From Actinomycetota bacterium (GTDB lineage: Bacteria; Actinomycetota; UBA4738), in contig JACDEY010000050.1 in assembly GCA_013816105.1 (NCBI GenBank), positions 1 to 7,085 of the forward strand: a stretch of 7,085 nt of DNA, given 5' to 3'. The notes below the pieces were generated by a model. The model searched no databases, was not told the DNA's origin, and was given only the letters and a program-made list of their open reading frames with translations. Below, one piece after another: positions 1-6,031 of this stretch. The position numbers were made by a program, and so were the translations under genes. Positions within the stretch are counted from its first letter, which is position 1, and each line of letters begins with the position of its first letter.

Positions 1-172
1 TCAGTACACCGTGGATGGCCCGGAGGGGAAGGTGCTCACCGTGTTCGTTCAGAACATCGGGGCGGGCGGGACGCCGCAGCCGGGGGATCGGATCCGTCTC
101 TTTTGGCGGCCAGAGCACACGTTCGTGGTGGCGTCCTCGGCGCCACTCGCCGAGTGGGAGGAGGAACGATGA
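1..172 (+). CDS. potA: Polyamine ABC transporter ATP-binding protein (PotA-like), C-terminal end only
   Basis: This is the last 56 codons of a gene that enters from the left edge, read in the frame starting at base 2 and ending at TGA 170-172. The peptide contains LTVFVQN, then PGDRIRLFWRPEHTFVV, which is the pattern of the C-terminal TOBE domain of PotA-type ATPases. In that family this domain follows the nucleotide-binding domain and helps in regulation and dimer contact. Walker A, the signature motif and Walker B lie outside the window and cannot be checked. The protein would act on the cytoplasmic face of the membrane, powering the two permeases encoded downstream. Its stop codon overlaps the ATG of the binding-protein gene (ATGA, 169-172), which indicates translational coupling. 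The family call rests on a short tail plus the strong context of the following potD, potB and potC genes. Confidence 0.85.
   Translation, partial: QYTVDGPEGKVLTVFVQNIGAGGTPQPGDRIRLFWRPEHTFVVASSAPLAEWEEER
156..166 (+). promoter_or_regulatory. Ribosome binding site of the binding-protein gene
   Basis: The purine run GGGAGGAGGAA sits just upstream of ATG 169, within the last codons of the ATPase gene. The AGGAGG core ends 4 bases before the ATG, and an overlapping GGAGG ends 7 bases before it. It decides the start: the same frame is open upstream to a TTG at 103, but that would add 22 residues before a signal peptide and has no comparable site. Confidence 0.75.
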
Positions 173-1416
173 GTGAGCCGGATCGGTATCAGCGAGCCGT
201 GCAGCGAGCCCTGCGGAGAAGGATGTCCCGCCGGGACCTGCTCCGATACACCGGACGAGGGGTCGGGGCCTTCGGGGCCGGAGCCCTCCTCGCGGCGTGC
301 GGAGTCGAAGGCCAGGACACCGCGCCCCGGCGTTCGCCGGGGGCGGCTTCGCCCTCCCCAAGCCCACTCCCCCCGAAGGCGGGGGTGGTGAACGTGGCGA
401 ACTGGCCCCTGTACATCGACCTGGAGGACGGCCAGAGCGCCACGCTGGACAAGTTCAAGCAGGCCACCGGGATCGACATCAACTACAAGGAGGACATCGG
501 CGACAACGACGAGTTCTTCGGCACGGACCTACAGCAGCAGATCCAGGCGGGCCAGGCGACGGAGTGGGACATCATAGTCATGACCGACTGGATGATCGAC
601 AAGCTCATCCAGCTCGGGTGGCTCGAGCCGCTGCACCATGACGTCCTGCCCAACGTCACGGCCAACCTGGACGCGAAATTCAATGACCCCTGGTACGATC
701 CCGGCAACGGGTTCAGCGTGCCGTACGCCGCCGGAATCACGGGCATCGGCTACAACAAGAAGCTCACCGGACGACCCATCACCAGCATCGCCGACCTGTT
801 CGACACGGAGTTCGCGGGGCAGGTCGGGATGTTCTCGGAGATGCGCGACACGTACAACTTCGCGCTGCTGCTGATGGGCAAGGACCCGACGACGGCGACG
901 CTGGCGGACATCGAGGCGGCCACAGAGACGCTGCGTCAGCAGCGCGACGACGGCATCGTCCGGGCGTACTACGGCAACGACTACACCGATCAGCTGGCGG
1001 GCGGGAACCTGGCTCTCACGATGGCGTGGTCCGGGGACGTCAACTACCTGGCCCTCGACAACCCCGACCTCGCGTTCGTGGTTCCGGACGAGGGGGGGAA
1101 CCGGTGGACCGACAACCTGGCCATCCCTCTCCGTGCCGAGCACCCGACCGACGCCCACGCCTGGATCGACTTCGTCTACGACGTGGAGGTTGCCACGGGC
1201 ATCACCGAATGGGTGTGGTACGAGTCCCCGGTGGCCGGGGTCCAGCAGCAGATCCAGGAGGACGCCCAGGAGGACCCGTCGCTGGAGCCGGTGGCCGAGA
1301 GCGACCTGGTGTGGCCGACGCCGGAGATCCTGGAGAAGACCCACTCGTACAAGCGCCTGAGTCTCGAGGAGGAAGAGGCCTGGCACGAGCTGTTCGACCC
1401 GCTGATCCAGGGCTAG
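169..1416 (+). CDS. potD: Polyamine-type ABC transporter substrate-binding lipoprotein (PotD/PotF family)
   Basis: A 415-residue extracellular solute-binding protein that would capture spermidine, putrescine or a related cation outside the membrane and deliver it to the two permeases. The N-terminus has a twin-arginine motif (SRRDLL, residues 20-25), a short Gly/Ala-rich hydrophobic stretch and a lipobox LLAACG with Cys44, so it looks Tat-exported and lipid-anchored. A Pro/Ser-rich linker follows (about 54-70). The mature domain opens with ANWPLYID (77-84); Trp79 and Tyr82 have the same W-x-x-Y spacing as the substrate-contacting Trp34 and Tyr37 of E. coli PotD. Further family landmarks are GIGYNKK (192-198), MAWSGD (285-290) and a late NLAIP segment. 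About 350-370 residues is usual, and the excess here is the long signal region and linker. The start is ATG 169, overlapping the upstream stop, with a strong ribosome binding site. The exact ligand cannot be read from the sequence. Confidence 0.92.
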   Translation: MSEPDRYQRAVQRALRRRMSRRDLLRYTGRGVGAFGAGALLAACGVEGQDTAPRRSPGAASPSPSPLPPKAGVVNVANWPLYIDLEDGQSATLDKFKQATGIDINYKEDIGDNDEFFGTDLQQQIQAGQATEWDIIVMTDWMIDKLIQLGWLEPLHHDVLPNVTANLDAKFNDPWYDPGNGFSVPYAAGITGIGYNKKLTGRPITSIADLFDTEFAGQVGMFSEMRDTYNFALLLMGKDPTTATLADIEAATETLRQQRDDGIVRAYYGNDYTDQLAGGNLALTMAWSGDVNYLALDNPDLAFVVPDEGGNRWTDNLAIPLRAEHPTDAHAWIDFVYDVEVATGITEWVWYESPVAGVQQQIQEDAQEDPSLEPVAESDLVWPTPEILEKTHSYKRLSLEEEEAWHELFDPLIQG

Positions 1417-1417
1417 C

Positions 1418-2296
1418 GTGAGCGACATAGTCGCCGAGCGCCGGGCGGCCCTCACCCGCCGATCCCTGGCGCCCTATTTCCTGCTGCTCCCGGGGCTGAC
1501 CTGGCTGGGGGTGTTCTACGTCTGGCCCACGATCCAGATGTTCTTCATCTCCCTCCAGGAGGGATCGCTGGCCACGGGCTACCACCTGACGTGGCACTGG
1601 CAGACCTACGGGGACGTGTTCACGAAGTACGACACCCAGCTCCTGCGGTCGGTGACGTACGGGCTCATCGTCACCGGCGCCTGCCTGCTGATCGGCTATC
1701 CGCTCGCGTACTTCATCGCCGTCCGGGGCGGCCGATGGAAGAACGCCCTGCTGTTCATGGTCATCCTTCCGTTCTTCGTCTCCTACGTGATCCGGACGCT
1801 GTCGTGGAAGTTCGTCCTGGCCGACCAGGGGATGTTTCTGGGGGCCCTCAAGAACGCCGGACTTCTTCCCGACGACTTCCGGCTGCTGGCCACCCCCATC
1901 GCCGTGCTCTCGGGACTCACCTACAGCTTCCTACCGTTCATGGCGCTGCCCCTGTACGCGTCATTGGAAAAGCTGGACCGCAGCCTGCTCGAGGCGGCCG
2001 GCGACCTCTACGCGAGCCGGCGGAAGGCCTTCCTCAAGGTGACCCTTCCGCTGTCGCTGCCGGGAGTGTTCGCCGGCTCCCTGCTCACGTTCATCCCGGT
2101 GGTCGGGGACTTCATCAACGCGCAACTGCTGGGGAGCACGAACACCACGATGATCGGCAACGTGATCCAGCGGCGCATGCTGGTCAACAACGACTACCCG
2201 GAAGGCGCCGCGATCTCCTTCATCCTCATGCTGGCCATCCTGATCGGAGTCCTGGTGTACGCGAGGCTGCTGGGCACGGAGGAGCTCACGGGGTGA
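1418..2296 (+). CDS. potB: Polyamine ABC transporter permease, PotB/PotH-like
   Basis: A 292-residue inner-membrane permease of the binding-protein-dependent transport family, forming half of the translocation channel. Hydrophobic segments lie near residues 19-44, 78-102, 109-127, 158-180, 216-240 and 265-285, consistent with six membrane spans. The cytoplasmic EAA loop that docks to the ATPase starts at residue 192 (EAAGDLYAS) and ends TLPLSLPGV (209-217). The position that is usually glycine in this loop is Tyr198. The GTG start at 1418 lies one base after the binding-protein stop (TAG 1414-1416). There is no strong ribosome binding site before it, so translation probably depends on coupling. 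The length matches PotB (about 280-300). Its stop overlaps the start of the next permease. The paired arrangement with a PotC-like gene supports the assignment. Confidence 0.92.
   Translation: MSDIVAERRAALTRRSLAPYFLLLPGLTWLGVFYVWPTIQMFFISLQEGSLATGYHLTWHWQTYGDVFTKYDTQLLRSVTYGLIVTGACLLIGYPLAYFIAVRGGRWKNALLFMVILPFFVSYVIRTLSWKFVLADQGMFLGALKNAGLLPDDFRLLATPIAVLSGLTYSFLPFMALPLYASLEKLDRSLLEAAGDLYASRRKAFLKVTLPLSLPGVFAGSLLTFIPVVGDFINAQLLGSTNTTMIGNVIQRRMLVNNDYPEGAAISFILMLAILIGVLVYARLLGTEELTG
2278..2284 (+). promoter_or_regulatory. Ribosome binding site of the second permease gene
   Basis: GGAGGAG lies inside the last codons of the first permease gene and ends 8 bases before GTG 2293. It supports the GTG at 2293 as the start, rather than any upstream codon in the long open frame that runs back to 1591 opposite the first permease's reading frame. 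Confidence 0.65.
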
Positions 2297-3153
2297 GCCA
2301 GGAGGCGAGCGGACGCGCCAGGGCGGTGGCGGAGGAGGAGGCGGTGGTCGAGCCCGCGAGGCAGCCGCGACGCACGACCCGTGGGCGTGGGTGGATCCTC
2401 CCCCTGTACACCGGCCTGGTGATCGTCTATCTGTTCCTGCCGATCGCGGTGATGATCCTGTTCGGCTTCAATGACCTCAAGGGACGCTTCAACTTCACCT
2501 GGCAGGGCTTCACCCTTCGCCACTACCGCGAGCTGTTCGTTTTCCGGGACCTGACGGTGGCGCTCAAGAACTCGCTCCTGATCGCCGGCGTCACCACGTT
2601 CGTGGCCACGGCTCTGGGGACGATGATCGCCCTCGCCCTCACCCGTCACCGGTTCCGCGGCAGGGCTCCGACCAACATGTTCATCTTCCTTCCCATGGCG
2701 ACCCCGGAGGTCGTCCTCGGAGCGTCATTGCTCTCCCTGTTCCTCACGTTCGGGACCGCCCGCGGCCTGATCACGATCCTGGTCGCCCACGTGATGTTCA
2801 CGATCTCCTTCGTGGTGGTGACCGTGAAGGCCCGGACGCACGGGTTCAACAAGGAGTGGGAGGAGGCGGCAAAGGATCTCGGCGCCAACCCCTGGGTCGC
2901 GTTCTGGAAGGTCACCTTCCCGCTCATCTTCCCGGGCGTTCTCGCAGCGGCTTCGCTGGCCTTCGCCCTGTCGATCGACGACTATGTGGTGACGACGTTC
3001 GTCTCAGGTCCGACCACCACGTTCCCCCTGTGGGTGTTCGGCGCCTCCCGATTCGGCGTTCCGCCCCAGGTGAACGTCATGGGAACCATCATCTTCGTGG
3101 CCGGCGTGCTGCTCGCGCTGGGGACCGTGGCGCTGCAGCGCCGGAGGACGTGA
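2293..3153 (+). CDS. potC: Polyamine ABC transporter permease, PotC/PotI-like
   Basis: A 286-residue second permease that would pair with the PotB-like protein. The first 33 residues are a charged cytoplasmic extension (acidic 14-20, basic 23-32). Hydrophobic segments follow near 34-58, 93-116, 126-153, 157-178, 212-229 and 260-281. The EAA loop, EAAKDLGANP at 191-200 continuing to VTFPLIFPGV at 207-216, has the conserved glycine at 197. The stretch SIDDYVVTTFVSGP (227-240), followed by a FPLWVFG segment and a PPQVNVMGT segment, is characteristic of PotC-type permeases. The start is GTG 2293, sharing GTGA with the preceding stop and preceded by a good ribosome binding site. The frame is open far upstream to 1591, but that part is a shadow of potB and would give no membrane protein. 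The ATPase that would drive it is the truncated gene at the left edge. Confidence 0.92.
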   Translation: MSQEASGRARAVAEEEAVVEPARQPRRTTRGRGWILPLYTGLVIVYLFLPIAVMILFGFNDLKGRFNFTWQGFTLRHYRELFVFRDLTVALKNSLLIAGVTTFVATALGTMIALALTRHRFRGRAPTNMFIFLPMATPEVVLGASLLSLFLTFGTARGLITILVAHVMFTISFVVVTVKARTHGFNKEWEEAAKDLGANPWVAFWKVTFPLIFPGVLAAASLAFALSIDDYVVTTFVSGPTTTFPLWVFGASRFGVPPQVNVMGTIIFVAGVLLALGTVALQRRRT

Positions 3154-3167
3154 GCGGCTCTCGAGCC

Positions 3168-3178
3168 GAGGGGGGGAA
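3168..3178 (+). promoter_or_regulatory. Ribosome binding site of the aminotransferase gene
   Basis: The purine run GAGGGGGGGAA ends 6 bases before GTG 3185. An ATG at 3183 overlaps that GTG in another frame but is followed at once by TGA (3186-3188), so it cannot be the gene's start. The whole gap after the permease gene is only 31 bases and contains no visible promoter or terminator. Confidence 0.6.
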
Positions 3179-3184
3179 CCGAAT

Positions 3185-4582
3185 GTGAGCGCAGACACCG
3201 AGCGGATCACCGCGAGGGCGCAAGAGATCGCGCGCCAGGAGCTCGAGCGCCTGAACGAGAACACGAAGGCCTCCGAGCGCCTCTTCGAGCGCGCGGTCGG
3301 GACGATGCCCATGGGGGTGGCCTCCTCGTTCCAGGCAAACGACCCGTACCCCATCTATCTGGAACGCGGCCGGGGCTCTCACGTCTGGGACGTTGATGGC
3401 CGCGAGTACCTCGACTTCCACAGCGGGTTCGGGGTCAACGTTGTCGGCCACGCCCACCCGAAGATCGTGGAGGCCATCGAGCGTGCCGCCCGGACGGGCG
3501 TCCACTTCGCGGTCACGACCGAGGTGACGGTGGCCCTCGCCGAGGAGATCTGCCGGCGGTTCGGGCTGGAGCAGATGCGCTTCACGAACTCGGGCACGGA
3601 GTCGACCATGGACGCGGTGCGCGTAGCCCGGGCCGCGACGGGTCGCGACACCATCCTGAAGATCGAGGGGTCGTACCACGGGCACCACGACGCGGTCATG
3701 TACTCGGTGGTCCCCAACTCCGACGTGCTCGGACTCCGGGACGTGGTGGAGGGCGGGATGGCCGACGCGCACGAGGGCTACGTCACGGTCGCCTTCTCGA
3801 AGGGAATCCCGGCAGGCGCCGCGAAGCACACGCTGGTGGTGCCGTTCAACGACGCCGGCGCCGTCGAGCGAACGTTCGACTCCCGCGGCTCGGAGATCGC
3901 GGCGATGATCATGGAGCCGGTGATGATGAACATCGGCATCGTCCAGCCGCTCCCCGGCTACCTTGAGCGCGTCCGGGAGCTCTGCACGAAGCACGGCGTC
4001 GTGCTGATCTTCGACGAGGTCAAGTCGGGCGCGACCATCGCGGCCGGCGGAGCGATCGAGCGGTTCGGCGTTCAGCCCGACCTCGCCTGCTTCGCGAAGG
4101 CCATCGGCGGCGGCACGACGATCGGCGCGTTCGGAGGGGTGGCGTCCGTCATGGACATCATCAGCAATGGGGCGGCTCAGCTCGGGACCTTCAACGGCAA
4201 TCCGCTTTCGTGTCGTGCCGGCCTGACCGCTCTTACGGAGGTTCTGACCGCCGACGCCTACGACCACCTCGGCAAGCTCGGTACGCTCCTGGCTGAGGGC
4301 TGTCGCCGGGCCATCGCCGACAACGGCATCCCGGCGCACGCAGTCGACCTCGGCGCGAAGGGGTGCGTCTCCTACCGTTCCCAGCCGCTCACGAACTACC
4401 GCGACTTCTTGGAGGCGAACGCGGAGCTGTTCGCGGCCTCCTGGCCATGGATGGTGAACCGGGGGATCTTCATGACGCCCGGAGACGAGGAGCAGTGGAC
4501 GATCAGCGTCCAGCACTCGGAGGACGACATCCGCGCCTACGTGGACGCCTTCGGGGAGTTCTGCACCACCCTCGCGTCCTAA
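3185..4582 (+). CDS. PLP-dependent class III aminotransferase, glutamate-1-semialdehyde aminomutase-like, substrate unknown
   Basis: A 465-residue cytoplasmic fold-type I PLP enzyme. Visible landmarks in order: HVWDVDGREYLDF (66-78); GHAHP (88-92); NSGTES (135-140), the phosphate-binding turn; GSYHGHHD (162-169), with the aromatic residue that stacks on PLP; IFDEVKSG (275-282), with Asp277 for the pyridine nitrogen; FAKAIGGG (303-310), with Lys305 as the Schiff-base lysine; and GTFNGNP (334-340). The catalytic set is intact. Overall it resembles glutamate-1-semialdehyde aminomutase (HemL), but the usual DEVMTGFR is replaced by DEVKSGAT and the protein is longer than typical HemL (about 430). 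A role in tetrapyrrole synthesis is therefore doubtful. It follows the polyamine importer by 31 bases on the same strand, which suggests transamination of an imported amine or a related amino acid. That role is inferred from position only. The start is GTG 3185 with a strong ribosome binding site. Confidence 0.88.
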   Translation: MSADTERITARAQEIARQELERLNENTKASERLFERAVGTMPMGVASSFQANDPYPIYLERGRGSHVWDVDGREYLDFHSGFGVNVVGHAHPKIVEAIERAARTGVHFAVTTEVTVALAEEICRRFGLEQMRFTNSGTESTMDAVRVARAATGRDTILKIEGSYHGHHDAVMYSVVPNSDVLGLRDVVEGGMADAHEGYVTVAFSKGIPAGAAKHTLVVPFNDAGAVERTFDSRGSEIAAMIMEPVMMNIGIVQPLPGYLERVRELCTKHGVVLIFDEVKSGATIAAGGAIERFGVQPDLACFAKAIGGGTTIGAFGGVASVMDIISNGAAQLGTFNGNPLSCRAGLTALTEVLTADAYDHLGKLGTLLAEGCRRAIADNGIPAHAVDLGAKGCVSYRSQPLTNYRDFLEANAELFAASWPWMVNRGIFMTPGDEEQWTISVQHSEDDIRAYVDAFGEFCTTLAS

Positions 4583-4655
4583 GGACGGGCCGGGGCCGGG
4601 CGATCCATGCGATGCCTATGATCCCACCAGCTAGATAACGTAGGGCAGCGAAACC
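4583..4655. other. Convergent intergenic junction
   Basis: Seventy-three bases lie between the aminotransferase stop (+) and the fumarylacetoacetase stop (-). A short inverted repeat, CGTCCT-A-AGGACG, spans 4575-4587 around the TAA stop, but its central loop is one base and no T-run follows on either strand. The remainder (GGCCGGGGCC, then stop codons in several frames) shows no gene and no canonical rho-independent terminator. Confidence 0.5.
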
Positions 4656-6029
4656 TCATCGTCGGCGGCCGCCCTCCCCGATCCCGGTTCCCACGTCCGA
4701 GGCGTTCCCCGGCCCCTCCGGTGACGCGAGGATCGTCCCATTGACCTCGCCGAAGCCGATGCGCGGGCGCTCGTGGCCTTCGCCGCACCAGCCGCGCATC
4801 ACTACGGTGTCGCCGTCCTCCAGGAAGGCGCGCTTCGACCCGTCCGGCAGGACGAGCGGCCGGGTCCCCCGCCATGTGAGCTCCAACAGGCTGCCGTAGG
4901 AGGAAGGGTCCGAGCCCGAGATCGTGCCGGAGGCGAAGAGATCCCCGGCACCCGCCGTGGCGCCGTTCGAGGTCGCGTGCGCGAGCTGCTGCGCCATCGA
5001 CCAGTAGAGCGAGCGGAAGTTCGTCCGAGAGATCACGTGAGGGGGAAGTCCGCGCTCGCTCATCGCCGCCGAGGACAGCCCCACCTCAAGCTCGATGTCG
5101 AACGCCCAGGCCGCGTCGGCCCGGAGATAGGGGAGCGGCTCCGGGTCCTGTGCCGGCCCCGCCACCCGGTACGGGTCCAGCGCGTCCAGGGTCACGACCC
5201 ACGGCGAGATGGACGTGGCGAACGACTTGCCCAAGAAGGGGCCAAGCGGCTGATACTCCCAGCGCTGGATGTCGCGCGCGCTCCAGTCGTTCACCAGGAC
5301 CAGGCCGAAGATGTGGTCGCCGGCGGCCCGGATCGGGATGGGGGCTCCCAGCCGGTTCCCGGCTCCGGTCAGGAACCCGACCTCGAGCTCGATGTCGAGC
5401 ATGCGGGTCGGTCCCCACGAGGGCGCGGGGTCGTCCTCGCCCTTCGTCTGGCCCCGGGGCCGAACGACGGGCGTTCCGCTCACGACGACCGTCCCCGCGC
5501 GTCCGTGGTAGCCGACGGGCAGGTGACGCCAGTTCGGAAGCAGCGGCTCAGCATCGGGCCGGAACATCCGTCCCATGTTCGATGCGTGCTCGAAGGAGGA
5601 GTAGAAGTCCACGTAGTTGCGGACGGCGACCGGAAGGGCCATGTCCGCCTGGTCCAGCGGCACGAGGACGCGCTCGGCGAGTTCAGGGACGTCCCGGATC
5701 TCCCGGTTCGCGGTGCTCAGCAGCTCCGAGATCCGGCCGCGAAGCTTCCTCCACGCTGGCCGGCCGAGCCCCAGGATGCCTTCGAGAGAAGCTGCCTCGA
5801 GCGCCGTCGGATTCGGGATCGAATCGTGAAGGAGCCCCTCCCGAGCGAGCGGGCCGAGGTCGAGGATGGAATCGCCGATCGCGACGCCGATGCACCCGGG
5901 ATCGCCGCTCCCGCGCCGGAAGACGCCGTAGGGCAGGTTCTGGATGGGGAAGTCGGACCCCTCGCGGACCGGCACCCAGGACCGAAGAGCTGGGTCGGCC
6001 GTCGGGTCGGACGGGGAGGCCACGGGCAC
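4656..6029 (-). CDS. fahA: Fumarylacetoacetase (fumarylacetoacetate hydrolase)
   Basis: A 457-residue protein that hydrolyses 4-fumarylacetoacetate to fumarate and acetoacetate, the last step of tyrosine/homogentisate breakdown, in the cytoplasm. It aligns by eye with mammalian FAH along its length. The N-terminal domain starts at SDFPIQNLPYGVF (25-37). The catalytic domain has VDFYSSFEHASN (140-151; Asp141 as metal ligand, His148 as catalytic base), LPNWRHLPVGYHGR (164-177), DIELEVGF (212-219; Glu214 and Glu216), VNDWSARDIQ (246-255; Asp248 as metal ligand), PLGPFLGKSF (261-270; Lys268), and later SGTISG. All expected active-site residues that I can place are present. It exceeds the usual 420 or so residues because of about 20 extra at the N-terminus. 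GTG 6029 was chosen because it is the first start after the upstream stop (TAG 6034-6032, 2-base gap). GTG 6023 and GTG 5975 are alternatives, and none has a clear ribosome binding site, so coupling to the upstream gene is likely. Confidence 0.95.
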   Translation of the reverse strand: MPVASPSDPTADPALRSWVPVREGSDFPIQNLPYGVFRRGSGDPGCIGVAIGDSILDLGPLAREGLLHDSIPNPTALEAASLEGILGLGRPAWRKLRGRISELLSTANREIRDVPELAERVLVPLDQADMALPVAVRNYVDFYSSFEHASNMGRMFRPDAEPLLPNWRHLPVGYHGRAGTVVVSGTPVVRPRGQTKGEDDPAPSWGPTRMLDIELEVGFLTGAGNRLGAPIPIRAAGDHIFGLVLVNDWSARDIQRWEYQPLGPFLGKSFATSISPWVVTLDALDPYRVAGPAQDPEPLPYLRADAAWAFDIELEVGLSSAAMSERGLPPHVISRTNFRSLYWSMAQQLAHATSNGATAGAGDLFASGTISGSDPSSYGSLLELTWRGTRPLVLPDGSKRAFLEDGDTVVMRGWCGEGHERPRIGFGEVNGTILASPEGPGNASDVGTGIGEGGRRR

Positions 6030-6031
6030 GG

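Noticed and set aside
370..385. CCCCC/GGGGG inverted repeat with a 6-base loop inside potD
   Set aside because: The stem has only 5 pairs, sits in the linker-coding region, and no T-run follows. It is expected by chance in GC-rich DNA encoding Pro and Gly residues.
529..1455. Minus-strand open frame (308 codons) opposite the binding-protein gene
   Set aside because: It is the complement of a well-supported potD, with repetitive Val/Arg/Leu/Gly-rich composition and no recognisable domain.
1591..2292. Upstream extension of the second permease frame back to 1591
   Set aside because: This stretch overlaps the first permease in another frame and encodes Arg/Pro/Gly-rich sequence. The GTG at 2293 has a proper ribosome binding site and gives a normal PotC length.
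3183..3188. Minimal start-stop ATGTGA overlapping the aminotransferase start
   Set aside because: A six-base chance match. The GTG in frame with the gene has the better-placed ribosome binding site, and no regulatory role can be supported.
3089..4516. Long minus-strand open frame (475 codons) opposite the aminotransferase
   Set aside because: It lies wholly antisense to a gene with an intact catalytic motif set. Its translation is Arg/Val/Asp/His-rich with no domain pattern, as expected from a shadow frame in high-GC DNA.
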